DNA of 56,208 nt. It comes from Prochlorococcus sp. scB245a_520K10. GTDB lineage: Bacteria > Cyanobacteriota > Cyanobacteriia > PCC-6307 > Cyanobiaceae. Positions within the stretch are counted from its first letter, which is position 1; each line of letters begins with the position of its first letter. The notes beneath the pieces were generated by a model that was given only the letters and a program-made list of their open reading frames with translations, did no database searches and was not told where the DNA came from. The translations under genes were made by a program, and so were the position numbers. This document shows positions 20,094 through 30,929 of this stretch, one piece after another. The stretch spans positions 1-56,208 of the forward strand of contig JFNU01000151.1 of NCBI GenBank assembly GCA_000634515.1, read 5' to 3'.

Positions 20094-21004
20094 TTTAGAA
20101 AATTTTTTACTGAAAAATAATCTTGGATGATTTTACTAGATAATGATGGTAGATCTATATGAGGAAGATGACCACAATTTTGCAATCCAACAAAATTTAA
20201 TTTTTCAATTTTTCTTATATTTTTAATCTCTTTTTTTCCAAGAATACGATCATTTTCTCCACATACTGTTTTAATTGGGATATTTTGTATATATTTATGT
20301 GTTCCAGCAAATCCTCCACTTTTTGCAAATGATGCAAGTGAATTCCTCCATCCTTTACAACCTAAATGAATTGAAGCAATTTGCTCCTCCATCTCACCAA
20401 CACATTCATCTGGAAAAGCAAATGCTTGCCTACAAAGACTTTTTCTGACCTGCGGTAATCCAAGAAATGAGGCCCCAATTTGGTTGAAAGGAAATGGGAT
20501 TCTCTTAGGTTTTCCGAACAATCCAGCGGGAGATAAAAGGATAATTTTATCAATTGAATCAGAAAGTTCAAAAGCAAGTTTTAAAGCAGTTGAACCTCCC
20601 ATAGAGGCTCCAATAATATTTAGATTATCTGATATTTGTAAGGTCTTAATGAGATCAACTAAATACGAAATTATTTTAGAGGAATTGTATTCATTTGTTG
20701 CGCACCTAGGACTGAAACCAAAACCTAACAGATCAGGAATTACAACTTGGAAATTTCTTTTTAGTGATTTATATATTCTCCTAAACTCTAAAAAACTACT
20801 GTCAAATCCATGAAGAAGAAGTACAGATTTACCTTTTCCTCCAATGACAACTGGAAATTCTAAAGAGTTCCAATTTTGATTGAGTTTTATCCACTTAACA
20901 TCGTTTGCCAAATAAAGACCTAATGGATCTAATAGCGACAATTTTGCAGTTTCAAAAAATTCCACATTTAAATTATTTAATTTTTCAAAATGGTTTTTAG
21001 TCAA
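20090..21004 (-). CDS. Alpha/beta-hydrolase fold protein
   Basis: A 304-residue serine hydrolase of unknown substrate. The oxyanion-hole motif LLLHGFDSSFLEFRRI (HG at 65-66), PDLLGFGFSPR, the nucleophile elbow IGASMGGST (Ser about 134), the acid in GENDRIL and the histidine in NCGHLPHIDLP give a full catalytic triad. There is no signal peptide. The gene is 8 bp behind the GldA-like dehydrogenase, forming a minus-strand run with clpC. Context does not define its function. Confidence 0.88.
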   Translation of the reverse strand: MTKNHFEKLNNLNVEFFETAKLSLLDPLGLYLANDVKWIKLNQNWNSLEFPVVIGGKGKSVLLLHGFDSSFLEFRRIYKSLKRNFQVVIPDLLGFGFSPRCATNEYNSSKIISYLVDLIKTLQISDNLNIIGASMGGSTALKLAFELSDSIDKIILLSPAGLFGKPKRIPFPFNQIGASFLGLPQVRKSLCRQAFAFPDECVGEMEEQIASIHLGCKGWRNSLASFAKSGGFAGTHKYIQNIPIKTVCGENDRILGKKEIKNIRKIEKLNFVGLQNCGHLPHIDLPSLSSKIIQDYFSVKNFLN

Positions 21005-21012
21005 AAAAATGA

Positions 21013-22104
21013 TTAAATTTTAATTTTTTGTTGTTCAAAATTTGCAATGACCTCTGCTATGTCTTGTTTATGAATTTCAAAAGGCAAAAAATGAATCTCA
21101 GATTTATCTCGACAAGTAAAATCAGCAATTTTCTCTAAATAATTATTTTCAAAAACATTTATTCCAAGTTGTGCAATAGTAGTTGGCAAATTCAATTGTT
21201 TCATAAGCACCAACAATTGTTTAATTGATTGATCAGCTAATTTATTATTATTTTTTATTTCCTCTAGTCTTAATTGCAGTAATAATCCAACCCCAACAAT
21301 CTCACCATGTAATAATTTATTTGGAGTAATTATCTGAGTAATTGCATTATGAATAGCGTGTGCTGCTGCTGTCCTACACTTTTCTCCACCAATGCCACCA
21401 ACTAATCCTGCTGTTAGTCCACAAGCTTCAACTGTATTTCGCCAAGAAGGATTATTTTCAGATTGACCTGTGAATGCTTTTTCTCCATCTATTAATAGTT
21501 GATCTCTTAAAACTCTTGATATTTGAATAGCTTGTTGAACAAGACCATCATCTATTGTTGAACTTGTTATTGAGGATTCATACCATTTTGCCAAAGCATC
21601 CGCTATGCCACTAGCGAGTGTTCTAGATGGAGCTGTTTGAATAAATTTATGATCGTATACTAGGATTTTCGGACAAGCTCCCAAGGGGACATCTTTTATG
21701 AATTGTCCGTCTTTTGTATAAATATTCGATAATGCTGTCCAACCTGCACATGTAGAGGCGCTAAGAGGAACTGTAATACAAGGGATATTGAGACTCTCGG
21801 CTATATATTTCCCAGAATCTAAAACTTTACCACCTCCAGCTGCGATTAAAGAATCATTATTATTCTTTAGAATTATATTCTTTACTCTTGAAATATCTTC
21901 ATAACAACAATCAAATTCTAAATTAGCAGAAGTAACATTGAGGTTTTGATTTTTTAAATCATTAAATATTCTATTTCTCAGATTATTCGTATGAATACTT
22001 CTACCTAAAATTAATGGGCTTTTAGTTAATTTAGTAATTTGAGGTAAAGATTTTTGCCAAGCATAATTTCCCCTAAATATAATTTCTGGAGAGATTGACT
22101 GCAT
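21013..22104 (-). CDS. Iron-containing alcohol dehydrogenase, glycerol dehydrogenase (GldA)-like
   Basis: A 363-residue protein of the GldA branch of the metal-dependent alcohol dehydrogenase superfamily, also related to sugar-phosphate dehydroquinate-synthase-like folds. Motifs are the nucleotide-binding AAGGGKVLDSGKYIA, and metal-ligand regions GIADALAKWYE, AAAHAIHNAITQ and LHGEIVGVGLLLQL. Glycerol oxidation is the textbook activity, but in this organism the substrate is unproven. It begins 15 bp behind clpC, and the alpha/beta hydrolase follows after 8 bp. Confidence 0.85.
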   Translation of the reverse strand: MQSISPEIIFRGNYAWQKSLPQITKLTKSPLILGRSIHTNNLRNRIFNDLKNQNLNVTSANLEFDCCYEDISRVKNIILKNNNDSLIAAGGGKVLDSGKYIAESLNIPCITVPLSASTCAGWTALSNIYTKDGQFIKDVPLGACPKILVYDHKFIQTAPSRTLASGIADALAKWYESSITSSTIDDGLVQQAIQISRVLRDQLLIDGEKAFTGQSENNPSWRNTVEACGLTAGLVGGIGGEKCRTAAAHAIHNAITQIITPNKLLHGEIVGVGLLLQLRLEEIKNNNKLADQSIKQLLVLMKQLNLPTTIAQLGINVFENNYLEKIADFTCRDKSEIHFLPFEIHKQDIAEVIANFEQQKIKI

Positions 22105-22119
22105 ATCTACTTTGAATAA

Positions 22120-24648
22120 TTAGATATTAGCACCAGCTAACTCTTGAGGAGATTCTTCAGAAGAAATATTAATTGTGACTTTTTTATTATCATCTATATC
22201 AACTAAAGCCTTATCGCCATCTTTTATTCTCCCGGAAAGAACTTCTTCAGCCAAACTGTCCTCTAATAAGCGCATAACAGCTCTTCTTAGAGGTCTTGCT
22301 CCATAAGAAGGGTTATATCCTTCTTCAACAAGTCTTTCTTTGAAAGCATCTGTTACATCTAATTTAATCCCTTTATCTTGTAATCTTGAGAAAACCTCTT
22401 GTAACATTATTTCAGCAATTTCTTTAACCTCATTTTTTGATAGTTGCCTAAATACAATAATTTCATCAAGTCTATTTAAAAATTCAGGTCTAAAGTATTG
22501 CTTTAGTTCTTCATTAACTAATGATTTAATTCTATTGTACTGACTATCTTCAACAGAATCCCCGGAAAACTCAAATCCTAAACCACCACCACCTTTCTCG
22601 ATCACTTTTGAACCAATATTAGAAGTCATTATTAGTAAAGTATTTTTAAAGTCTACAGTTCTACCCTTGGAGTCGGTTAATCTACCGTCCTCAAGAAGTT
22701 GCAATAGTAAATTAAATACATCTGGGTGAGCTTTTTCTACTTCGTCGAATAATACAACTGTATAAGGCCTTCTTCTAACTGCCTCAGTAAGTTGACCACC
22801 TTCATTAAAGCCAACATATCCTGGAGGTGAACCTATAAGTTTACTAACTGTATGTCTTTCCATAAATTCTGACATATCTAATCTGATCATTGCTTCTTCA
22901 CTACCAAAGAAATATGAGGCTAATGATTTAGTCAATTCAGTTTTACCTACACCAGTAGGGCCTGAAAATATAAAACTAGCAATTGGTCTATTAGGATTTT
23001 TTAAACCGACTCTTGCTCTTCTTATCGCTCTAGAAACAGCTTTTACAGCTTCATCTTGTCCTATTAGCCTTTGGTGAAGAGTTTCTTCCATATTGAGAAG
23101 TTTGACTGATTCTGTTTCAGTTAATTTTTGAACTGGTACACCAGTCCATGATGCAACAATATGAGCTACATCTTCTTCACTAACCATAGGGTTTTGCATT
23201 AGTTTTGAATCATTATTTACTGAGTTTGTATCTTTAATAGATTCATCTTCAGATGTAGATTCTTTTTTATTTTCAAGTACCTCTTTGATTTTTGCAGACA
23301 ATTCCATCTCTTTTTCTCTTAATTGACCAGCCTGATCAAAGTTTTGGTCCCTTACAGATTCTTCCTTTTGTTTTTGAATCTGTCTTAATTCTTTATCTAT
23401 TTGTTTAGCTTCAGGTGGAAGTTTTGAGTTTATCAAACGAACTCTACTTCCTGCCTCATCTATAAGATCTATAGCCTTATCGGGCAAAAACCTATCAGAT
23501 ATGTAGCGATCACCTAGATGAGCTGCAGCCTCTAGAGCGTCATCAGTGATTTTTAGTCGATGATGTTGTTCATAACGTTCTCTAAGACCTTTTAAGATTT
23601 CGATTGTATCTTCAATAGATGGTTCTCCAACCATAACGGGTTGGAATCTTCTTTCCAGAGCAGCATCTCTCTCAATATGTTTTCTATATTCATCGAGAGT
23701 TGTTGCTCCAATACATTGGAGTTCTCCTCTAGCTAAAGCTGGTTTAAGGATATTTGCAGCGTCTATAGCTCCTTCAGCAGCTCCAGCACCAATTAAAGTA
23801 TGAACTTCGTCTATGACAAGAATAACATTTCCTGCAGATTTGATTTCTTCCATTATCTTTTTTAATCTTTCTTCAAATTCTCCTCTATATTTTGTTCCAG
23901 CAACTAAAAGCCCTATATCAAGAGTTAAAACTCTTTTATCTTCAAGTATGTCGGGAATATCCCCAAGCTGTATTCTTTGGGCTAAACCCTCTGCTATAGC
24001 TGTTTTCCCTACGCCAGGTTCTCCAATAAGAACTGGATTATTTTTTGTCCTTCTACCTAATATTTGAACAACGCGATCTATTTCTGCATAACGGCCGACA
24101 ACTGGATCTAGTTTTGATTCACTAGCTAATTTTGTTAAATTTGTTCCAAATTCATCGAGAGTAGCAGTTTTTAGATTACCTTTAGTTGGATTTGCTCCAC
24201 TACCAACTTCAGCTGTTTCACCAAGCATCCTTATAACTTGTGTTCTTACCTTGGTAAGGTCAATACTAAGATTTTCAAGAACTCTTGCTGCAACACCTTC
24301 GCCTTCTCTTATTAAACCTAATAATAGGTGTTCAGTACCTATGTAATTGTGACCTAATTGACGAGCCTCCTCTAAGGATAACTCCAAAACTCTTTTAGCC
24401 CTAGGGGTAAAAGGTATTTCTACAGCTACAAAACCTGAACCTCGACCAATTATCTTTTCTACCTCTATTCTTGAATCTTTTAGATTAACTCCTAGTGATT
24501 TAAGTACCTTTGCTGCAACCCCTGTACCTTCTCCAATTAAACCTAAAAGAATTTGTTCTGTTCCAACGAAATTATGACCAAGTCTTCTAGCTTCCTCCTG
24601 AGCAAGCATGATGACTTTTATTGCTTTTTCTGTGAATCTTTCAAACAT
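22120..24648 (-). CDS. clpC: ClpC, AAA+ unfoldase of the Clp protease
   Basis: ClpC unfolds proteins and feeds them to ClpP/ClpR. It is the main, essential Clp ATPase in cyanobacteria and plastids. The 842 residues show two N-terminal Clp repeats (about 1-145), a first AAA module with GEPGVGKT at 209-216, a UVR-like middle region ([20 protein letters not shown]), and a second module with GPTGVGKTE. The [13 protein letters not shown] segment carries the LGF-type ClpP-docking loop that separates ClpC from ClpB. It leads a minus-strand run and has a 179 bp gap upstream, where its promoter should lie. Confidence 0.97.
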   Translation of the reverse strand: MFERFTEKAIKVIMLAQEEARRLGHNFVGTEQILLGLIGEGTGVAAKVLKSLGVNLKDSRIEVEKIIGRGSGFVAVEIPFTPRAKRVLELSLEEARQLGHNYIGTEHLLLGLIREGEGVAARVLENLSIDLTKVRTQVIRMLGETAEVGSGANPTKGNLKTATLDEFGTNLTKLASESKLDPVVGRYAEIDRVVQILGRRTKNNPVLIGEPGVGKTAIAEGLAQRIQLGDIPDILEDKRVLTLDIGLLVAGTKYRGEFEERLKKIMEEIKSAGNVILVIDEVHTLIGAGAAEGAIDAANILKPALARGELQCIGATTLDEYRKHIERDAALERRFQPVMVGEPSIEDTIEILKGLRERYEQHHRLKITDDALEAAAHLGDRYISDRFLPDKAIDLIDEAGSRVRLINSKLPPEAKQIDKELRQIQKQKEESVRDQNFDQAGQLREKEMELSAKIKEVLENKKESTSEDESIKDTNSVNNDSKLMQNPMVSEEDVAHIVASWTGVPVQKLTETESVKLLNMEETLHQRLIGQDEAVKAVSRAIRRARVGLKNPNRPIASFIFSGPTGVGKTELTKSLASYFFGSEEAMIRLDMSEFMERHTVSKLIGSPPGYVGFNEGGQLTEAVRRRPYTVVLFDEVEKAHPDVFNLLLQLLEDGRLTDSKGRTVDFKNTLLIMTSNIGSKVIEKGGGGLGFEFSGDSVEDSQYNRIKSLVNEELKQYFRPEFLNRLDEIIVFRQLSKNEVKEIAEIMLQEVFSRLQDKGIKLDVTDAFKERLVEEGYNPSYGARPLRRAVMRLLEDSLAEEVLSGRIKDGDKALVDIDDNKKVTINISSEESPQELAGANI

Positions 24649-24827
24649 CAGAAGATTTTATTCCTACTAATAACCTACCAGTAATATGTCTTTTTTGTGT
24701 TCAGAATGAGCTTTTGTGAATACCCAAAAATATATTTTATTGAATTAAATTTTACTTTTTTAGTGGTATAGCAATAAATTACAGTAATTTCAAGGATTCT
24801 GGTTATCCGAACAATTAAATATTTAAA

Positions 24828-25268
24828 TTATTTAGTTGTTAATTTTTTTTCTTTTAAGAGAGCATCTGAACCGTCCTTATAATAATTTCTTCTTATTCCT
24901 ACGGTAGAAAATTCAAAGCGACTATAAAATTTCTCAGCCGTAGAATTAGTATGAGAGACTTCTAAAAATAATTTATTTACATTTAATTTTCTACATTCAT
25001 TTATTAGATAACTCATAAGGTAAGTTCCAAAACCTTTTTTCCTATATTTATGATTTACTGCAAAAAAATTTATTTGAGCCTCATCAAGAACCACATGAAA
25101 AACACATATCCCTATTACATGATTTGAAAGTAATATCCCAAAGACTTTTATACCCTCTTTTTTAAATTCCTTAGTCCACTGCTTTTTACTCCATAACGAA
25201 ATCGTATTTGAATCTAATTCATAACATAAATCAATATCTTTCTCATTTATAGATTTAATGGATATCAT
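24828..25268 (-). CDS. rimI: GNAT N-acetyltransferase, RimI-like
   Basis: A 146-residue GNAT protein. Acetyl-CoA binding motif A is seen in NHKYRKKGFGTYLMSYLINECRK (the R-x-x-G-x-G core). The later segment LFLEVSHTNSTAEKFYSRFEF and the C-terminal YYKDGSDALL resemble RimI, which acetylates the N-terminus of ribosomal protein S18. In many bacteria the same subfamily is broad, so the symbol is tentative. It is divergent from lysA with an 89 bp shared upstream region. Confidence 0.75.
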   Translation of the reverse strand: MISIKSINEKDIDLCYELDSNTISLWSKKQWTKEFKKEGIKVFGILLSNHVIGICVFHVVLDEAQINFFAVNHKYRKKGFGTYLMSYLINECRKLNVNKLFLEVSHTNSTAEKFYSRFEFSTVGIRRNYYKDGSDALLKEKKLTTK

Positions 25269-25357
25269 TTTATAATAGATAAATACTAAAAAAATTTTGA
25301 AATTTAAGTCATTATAAAATATGACAAATTAAGAATTACTCTATTTAAGATATTCAC

Positions 25358-26731
25358 ATGGAAGAAAAGAAATCCTTCTTAAAACAAAAGATTGATGTTG
25401 ACAGTCCAAACAAAAACATAGTCCCTATTACTACATCCATCGAAAGTGATGGGAAGTTATCAATTGGTGGATGCTCAATTGAAGAATTAGTTAAAAAATA
25501 TGATTCTCCTCTTTACATTTTGGATGAAATTACTTTAAGAAAATCTTGTAGAGCTTATAAAAAAGCATTGGAGAAATATTATCCTGGAAAATCACTACCA
25601 ATATATGCTTCTAAAGCAAATAGTTCTATTTTCATGAGCAACCTCGTTTCCTCAGAAGGATTAGGACTTGATGCAGTTTCAGAAGGAGAACTATTAACTG
25701 CACTAAAGGGTGGTGTGCCAAATGAGAAAATTGTTTTTCATGGAAATAATAAATCAGACAAAGAAATAGAGTTTGCAGTTAGAAATAATATTAATGTAAT
25801 AGTAGATAACGATTATGACTTAGAAAGATTGGAAGAAATCTCAAATTCATTTAATCGTGACTTAGAGATAATGATTCGCTTTACTCCTGGAATAGAATGC
25901 CACACCCATGAATATATAAGGACAGGATCATTTGATAGCAAATTTGGTTTCGGGATTGAATATTTAAATACCTTATTTCAAAGAATTAGTAATACCAAAC
26001 ATCTTAAATTAAATGGATTACATGCTCATATTGGTTCCCAGATTTTTGAACTAGACCCTCATAAGGATCTAGGTGAAATAATGGTTAGTGTTATTTTAGA
26101 CGCCAAAAAATATGGACATTACATTAAAAAACTGAATGTTGGAGGAGGTTTAGGTATTAGATATGTAGAAGATGACGACCCTCCTTCAATCGATGAGTGG
26201 GTAAGAACAATTTCAACCTCGGTTCTTAAAGCTTGCAATAAACATAATTTAGATTTACCTACATTAATGTGTGAGCCAGGAAGATCTATTGTCTCTACTG
26301 CAGGAATAACAATTTACAAAATCGGGGCCTTTAAAAAAATTCCCGGGATCAGAACATATTTATCTGTCGACGGTGGTATGAGTGATAATCCAAGACCAAT
26401 AACATATCAATCAAGTTATTCTGCATGTTTGGTTAGAAATCCCTTTAATATAGACTCCAAAAATAAATTTACTATCGCTGGCAAGCACTGCGAATCAGGA
26501 GACGTATTGTTTAAAGAAATAGAGCTAGCAAATTGCAAAACAGGAGATCTAATCTGTGTTTTTGGTACTGGTGCATACAATAACTCTATGGGTTCAAATT
26601 ATAATAGAATTCCAAGACCAGCTACTCTTTTAGTTTGTGATGGTGAAGCCGAGATTATTCAAAAAAGAGAAAGTCCTTTAGATCTTCTAAAATATGATGT
26701 CTTACCTGATCGCTTTATTAAACAAAATTAG
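25358..26731 (+). CDS. lysA: Diaminopimelate decarboxylase
   Basis: LysA removes CO2 from meso-diaminopimelate to make lysine. The 457-residue protein is slightly longer than usual, with a polar N-terminal extension of about 30 residues. The PLP lysine is in IYASKANSS (Lys about 86). HAHIGSQIFE, the phosphate-binding GGGLGIRY, CEPGRSIV and the substrate cysteine in HCESGDVLF are all present. It heads a plus-strand run with cdaA, uppS, bioB, trhO and an unknown gene, with gaps of 28 bp or less. Confidence 0.96.
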   Translation: MEEKKSFLKQKIDVDSPNKNIVPITTSIESDGKLSIGGCSIEELVKKYDSPLYILDEITLRKSCRAYKKALEKYYPGKSLPIYASKANSSIFMSNLVSSEGLGLDAVSEGELLTALKGGVPNEKIVFHGNNKSDKEIEFAVRNNINVIVDNDYDLERLEEISNSFNRDLEIMIRFTPGIECHTHEYIRTGSFDSKFGFGIEYLNTLFQRISNTKHLKLNGLHAHIGSQIFELDPHKDLGEIMVSVILDAKKYGHYIKKLNVGGGLGIRYVEDDDPPSIDEWVRTISTSVLKACNKHNLDLPTLMCEPGRSIVSTAGITIYKIGAFKKIPGIRTYLSVDGGMSDNPRPITYQSSYSACLVRNPFNIDSKNKFTIAGKHCESGDVLFKEIELANCKTGDLICVFGTGAYNNSMGSNYNRIPRPATLLVCDGEAEIIQKRESPLDLLKYDVLPDRFIKQN

Positions 26732-26759
26732 GTACATTTAGATTAATTTTGATTTTGAT

Positions 26760-27668
26760 GTGAATTTCTGGGGGTTTATAAATTTAAAGCTTTTATTAGA
26801 TGTCTTATTTGCTGTTGGTTTTGGACTTTTATTATTTTCTAGAGTTAAAGAACAGAGGACATTATGGCTTTTGAGAGGATATTTATTTTTAGTTTCATCA
26901 GCATGGTTTATACAAAGATATGCTTACCTCCCATTAACATCAAAATTAATTGATGCTGTAGTACTCGCTTGCTCTCTTTCCTTAGCAATACTTTGGCAAG
27001 GAGAACTAAGAAGATTAATGGAATTATTAGGCACTGGAAGGCTAGCAGTATTGCTAGGAAACCCTCCAAAAGAATTTAGAGCAACGTCTACTACTATTAG
27101 TCAGTTAGTTGATGCTGCTGGTAAACTCTCCAAAAACAAAAGAGGTGCTTTAATCGTGGTAGATTTAGGTAGTGATTTAAGGCCGGAAGATTTTTTATAT
27201 TCAGGGACAAATATTGAAGCTCAACTATCTACTGACCTTTTAATAAATCTTTTTGCAACAGATACACCGCTACATGATGGAGCAGTTGTTGTTAAAGGTA
27301 ATAAAATAATATCTGCTGGGGTAATACTGCCTCTCTCGAGGCAAGGAATTAGTAGATATGGAACAAGACACTTAGCTGCATTAGGAATTACAGAAAGATT
27401 TGATAGGTGTATTTGTATAGTTGTTTCTGAAGAAACAGGTACGTTATCATTAGCAAACCAGGGGAAACTTGAGAGGCCAATTACTAGCAGTCGATTACAA
27501 GAACTTCTTGAAAATTTGATTGGGAATCAAAACTCTATGGGTAATAGTAAATCAACTTTAAGTAAAAATGCCTTATCCCATAAGACAAATCCTAGTGATA
27601 ATATTATCAGTGATACCAATGAAAAAGAGTCAGTTAAATCAGAAAGCTTTTCTAATATAAAGGATTAA
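26760..27668 (+). CDS. cdaA: Membrane diadenylate cyclase (CdaA, DisA_N domain)
   Basis: CdaA condenses two ATP to c-di-AMP, a messenger tied to potassium and osmotic control and, in cyanobacteria, to night survival. The 302-residue protein has N-terminal membrane segments (about 10-30, 38-55 and 62-80), then a DisA_N domain with the catalytic LHDGA (173-175 for DGA), YGTRHLAALGITERF (201-215) and SEETGTLS. The usual RHR triplet reads RHL here. A Ser/Asn-rich tail follows. The start is GTG. It sits between lysA and uppS, a placement that recalls envelope-related operons. Confidence 0.92.
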   Translation: MNFWGFINLKLLLDVLFAVGFGLLLFSRVKEQRTLWLLRGYLFLVSSAWFIQRYAYLPLTSKLIDAVVLACSLSLAILWQGELRRLMELLGTGRLAVLLGNPPKEFRATSTTISQLVDAAGKLSKNKRGALIVVDLGSDLRPEDFLYSGTNIEAQLSTDLLINLFATDTPLHDGAVVVKGNKIISAGVILPLSRQGISRYGTRHLAALGITERFDRCICIVVSEETGTLSLANQGKLERPITSSRLQELLENLIGNQNSMGNSKSTLSKNALSHKTNPSDNIISDTNEKESVKSESFSNIKD

Positions 27669-27671
27669 CAT

Positions 27672-28475
27672 ATGAGTTTTGGTAAAATAATTTACAAGAA
27701 AAATACTGACTTATCCAAAAGAATAGATAAGCAAAAAGTGCCAGAACATGTCGCAATAATTATGGATGGGAATGGGCGATGGGCAACAAAAAAAGGCTTA
27801 CCTCGATCATTTGGTCATAACAAGGGAGTCAGCGTATTAAAAGAAATTCTTAAAGCATCAAAAAATTTAGGTTGTAAGGTACTTACTGTTTATGCTTTCT
27901 CAACTGAAAATTGGACAAGGCCAACGAAAGAGGTTGATTTCCTTATAAATCTTTTTAGAGAAGTCTTGAAAAACGAAATCGAAGAGATCCATCAAGAATT
28001 AATTAAAATAAAATTCATCGGAGATTTATCTCCTTTCCCAGAGGATTTAAAGCAATTAATATATAGTTCGGAATCTCTAACTAAAAATAATAATTCCTTT
28101 TTATTAAATGTTTGTGCGAATTACGGAGGTAGGCAAGAAATAGTAAAAGTTGCAAAGGAATTAGCATTAAAATCTTCTTCTGGGGAAATAAAACCAAGTG
28201 AAGTTAATGAAGAACTATTCAATTCAGAGCTATTAACTCGAGGAATTAAGGATCCTGAATTACTAATAAGAACTAGTGGAGAAAAAAGGATAAGTAACTT
28301 TCTTTTATGGCAATTAGCTTATTCAGAAATTTATATATCTGACGTACTGTGGCCAGATTTTAATGAGTTTGAATTTCTAAAAGCAATAATTGATTACCAA
28401 TCAAGGAATAGACGTTTCGGCGGTATAGAATCAATACCAAATGAATCTTTTGAAGATTCTCAATATTCTTCCTAA
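27672..28475 (+). CDS. uppS: Isoprenyl transferase (cis-prenyl diphosphate synthase)
   Basis: UppS elongates farnesyl diphosphate with isopentenyl units in cis configuration, giving the undecaprenyl carrier for peptidoglycan and polysaccharide. The 267 residues are typical. The catalytic aspartate is in [16 protein letters not shown] (Asp about 32). [13 protein letters not shown] and the C-terminal signature [20 protein letters not shown] are intact. It begins 3 bp after cdaA and ends 5 bp before bioB, so the three are surely co-transcribed. Confidence 0.96.
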   Translation: MSFGKIIYKKNTDLSKRIDKQKVPEHVAIIMDGNGRWATKKGLPRSFGHNKGVSVLKEILKASKNLGCKVLTVYAFSTENWTRPTKEVDFLINLFREVLKNEIEEIHQELIKIKFIGDLSPFPEDLKQLIYSSESLTKNNNSFLLNVCANYGGRQEIVKVAKELALKSSSGEIKPSEVNEELFNSELLTRGIKDPELLIRTSGEKRISNFLLWQLAYSEIYISDVLWPDFNEFEFLKAIIDYQSRNRRFGGIESIPNESFEDSQYSS

Positions 28476-28480
28476 TAAAA

Positions 28481-29488
28481 ATGGCTAATTCGAATAATCA
28501 GTTATTAAAAGAAATTAGGTTCGATTGGAATAAAGAGGAGATATTAGAAATACTTAATATGCCTCTTATAGATTTAATGTGGGAATCTCAAATTGTTCAC
28601 AGGAAATTTAACAAATACCACATTCAATTAGCATCATTATTCAGCGTAAAAACAGGTGGATGTGAAGAAAATTGTTCTTACTGTAGCCAATCAATTTATA
28701 GTGCTAGCGAAATCAAAAGTCATCCACAATTTCAAGTTGAAGAGGTTTTAGCAAGAGCTCAAATAGCAAAAAATGAGGGTGCAGATAGGTTTTGTATGGG
28801 TTGGGCGTGGAGAGAAATTAGAGATGGGAAATCTTTTAATTCAATGTTAGAGATGGTCAGCGGTGTAAGAGATTTAGGGATGGAAGCTTGCGTCACAGCT
28901 GGGATGCTTACAGAAGAACAAGCTTCCAGACTGGCTGATGCAGGTTTGACCGCATATAACCACAATCTTGATACTAGTCCTGAGCATTATAAAAATATTA
29001 TTACGACTAGAACTTATCAAGACAGACTAGATACTATCAAAAGAGTAAGCAATGCAGGAATAAATGTTTGTTGTGGAGGGATAATAGGCTTGGGTGAAAC
29101 TAATGGCGATAGAGCATCTCTTTTAGAAGTGCTTTCAAATATGAATCCACACCCTGAAAGTGTTCCTATAAATTCGCTAGTAGCAATTGAAGGTACTGGT
29201 TTAGAAGATAATCAAGAGATTGATTCTATTGAAATGATAAGGATGATAGCTACAGCAAGAATTCTTATGCCTAAAAGTAAAATAAGATTAAGTGCAGGGC
29301 GAGAAAAGCTTTCAAAAGAAGCCCAAATTTTATGTTTTCAATGTGGGGCAAATTCAATTTTTTATGGAGATGAGTTACTCACAACTTCAAATCCATCTTT
29401 TCAATCAGACAGAAAACTTCTTAAAGAGGTAGGAGTATCATTTAACAACGATTTTGAAACTAGTGAAAAAACATTATCTTCTTTATGA
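28481..29488 (+). CDS. bioB: Biotin synthase (radical SAM)
   Basis: BioB inserts sulfur into dethiobiotin. The 335-residue protein shows the radical-SAM cluster ligands in [13 protein letters not shown] (Cys61, Cys65, Cys68). It also has the family segments [48 protein letters not shown] and RLSAGRE. Ligands for the second Fe-S cluster appear to be kept. It overlaps the next gene, trhO, by the four bases ATGA (29485-29488), a sign of translational coupling. Confidence 0.97.
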   Translation: MANSNNQLLKEIRFDWNKEEILEILNMPLIDLMWESQIVHRKFNKYHIQLASLFSVKTGGCEENCSYCSQSIYSASEIKSHPQFQVEEVLARAQIAKNEGADRFCMGWAWREIRDGKSFNSMLEMVSGVRDLGMEACVTAGMLTEEQASRLADAGLTAYNHNLDTSPEHYKNIITTRTYQDRLDTIKRVSNAGINVCCGGIIGLGETNGDRASLLEVLSNMNPHPESVPINSLVAIEGTGLEDNQEIDSIEMIRMIATARILMPKSKIRLSAGREKLSKEAQILCFQCGANSIFYGDELLTTSNPSFQSDRKLLKEVGVSFNNDFETSEKTLSSL

Positions 29489-30417
29489 AAGGCAAAAATT
29501 ATAAAATAGTTTCTCTTTACTCTTTCTTCCCATTTCAAGAAAACTTAATTCTTGATCTAAAAAATAAATTATTAGAAATCGAAAATGAAAATGATCTTTC
29601 AGGTTTGTTGATTTTTGCAAGTGAGGGTATTAATGGAACTATTTGTGCCGAGAAAAATGTAATTGATTTTGTTATCAATTTACTTAATAAATATGCAGGT
29701 AATAGAAATTTGAATATTAAAATAAACTTTTCAAAAGAGAAAGTCTTCAAAAAATTAAAAATAAAAATCAAAAAAGAAATAGTTACCATGGGTGTCCCTG
29801 AAATAAACCCTGCAGAAAATAATGGGACCTATATTGACTCAGCTGATTGGAATAAGTTAATTAAAAATCAAAATACAATAGTCATTGATACTAGAAATCA
29901 TTATGAGGTTTCTTTAGGTACATTTCAGAACTCTATAAACCCAAATACTAGAAACTTTAGCGAATTCCCCAAGTGGGTAGATGATCATTTAGAAACCCAT
30001 TTAGAAAATAAACAGAATACAAATATAGCAATGTTTTGTACCGGAGGAATAAGATGTGAAAAAGCTACTAGTTTACTGAAAAAGAAAGGTTATAAAAATA
30101 TTTATCACCTACAAGGGGGTATCCTTCAATACCTTGACGATATACCAAAAGAAAAAAACTTATTCGAAGGTGAATGTTATGTTTTTGATAAAAGAGTTGC
30201 TTTAGATCAAGATTTAGAAAAAGGCTCTTACTCGATTTGTCATGCATGTGGAATGCCAATTTCAATTCAAGATCAAGAAAGAAAAGAATATAGAAAGGGT
30301 ATCCAATGTCATTTCTGCATAGACCAATTCAGCGATGATGATAGGAAAAGGTTTGAAGAAAGACAAAAACAAATCGATAGATCAAAAATGGAAAATCATA
30401 AAATCTATAAGGACTAA
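29485..30417 (+). CDS. trhO: TrhO/YceA-type rhodanese, tRNA uridine-34 hydroxylase
   Basis: TrhO (YceA) proteins hydroxylate U34 of certain tRNAs to ho5U using oxygen. The 310-residue protein has an N-terminal acylphosphatase-like domain (about 1-105), a rhodanese domain with the active loop [11 protein letters not shown] (Cys about 185), and a C-terminal cysteine-rich part (CHACGMPI and IQCHFCIDQ) that may bind a metal. It is translationally coupled to bioB. The function is assigned from the family. A general sulfurtransferase is the alternative. Confidence 0.88.
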   Translation: MKGKNYKIVSLYSFFPFQENLILDLKNKLLEIENENDLSGLLIFASEGINGTICAEKNVIDFVINLLNKYAGNRNLNIKINFSKEKVFKKLKIKIKKEIVTMGVPEINPAENNGTYIDSADWNKLIKNQNTIVIDTRNHYEVSLGTFQNSINPNTRNFSEFPKWVDDHLETHLENKQNTNIAMFCTGGIRCEKATSLLKKKGYKNIYHLQGGILQYLDDIPKEKNLFEGECYVFDKRVALDQDLEKGSYSICHACGMPISIQDQERKEYRKGIQCHFCIDQFSDDDRKRFEERQKQIDRSKMENHKIYKD

Positions 30418-30428
30418 TTTTCAAAATC

Positions 30429-30929
30429 ATGAAAGTTGAAGAATTAGAAAAATTAGCAGGTTCCATTGGATTATTAATTAAAATTCAAATTAGAGAAACT
30501 ATCGGATTATGTTTCTTTAGAATCGTGATTGCAGAACAGAAAGATAACATAATTAAGATTTGGGCCGAAATGAAAGGTTGGACTTATTTAAATAAACAAG
30601 GTATTCAGCTTGATACATTAAGAATCCTTAGTAAAGCTCCTGCTTTTGTTTCGGCATTAATATGGGCAACAACTATGGCTTGGGCAATTGAAAAAAAATC
30701 AAGTAACAAAGTAAGGCTTTTAGCTATTTTTGATAGTGAAGGATATAGTAAAAAACTTGTAAGATATTTCAAGTTAATAGGATTCAAAATTGTCAAAGAA
30801 GTTGGTTCTAGCCCAGTAGATCTTTTATTAAGATTGGTTTGGGGAGGTGCAGGTACACTTATGAACGGGGAATGTATTTCCATATTGAAAAGACTTGAAA
30901 AGAAACTCTCTTTAATTGAAGAAAGTTAA
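30429..30929 (+). CDS. Conserved hypothetical protein, picocyanobacterial
   Basis: A 166-residue protein that I do not recognise. It starts with a helical segment, then beta-like stretches (ETIGLCFFRIVIAEQ, IIKIWAEMKGWTYLN). After a hydrophobic APAFVSALIWATTMAWAI, it ends with KLIGFKIVKEVGSSPVDLLLRLVWGGAGTLMNG. The LIGFKIVKEV segment resembles the end of a GNAT-like fold, but no acetyl-CoA loop is visible. It is the last gene of the lysA run, 11 bp after trhO. It overlaps the convergent lipA stop by 4 bp. Confidence 0.65.
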   Translation: MKVEELEKLAGSIGLLIKIQIRETIGLCFFRIVIAEQKDNIIKIWAEMKGWTYLNKQGIQLDTLRILSKAPAFVSALIWATTMAWAIEKKSSNKVRLLAIFDSEGYSKKLVRYFKLIGFKIVKEVGSSPVDLLLRLVWGGAGTLMNGECISILKRLEKKLSLIEES

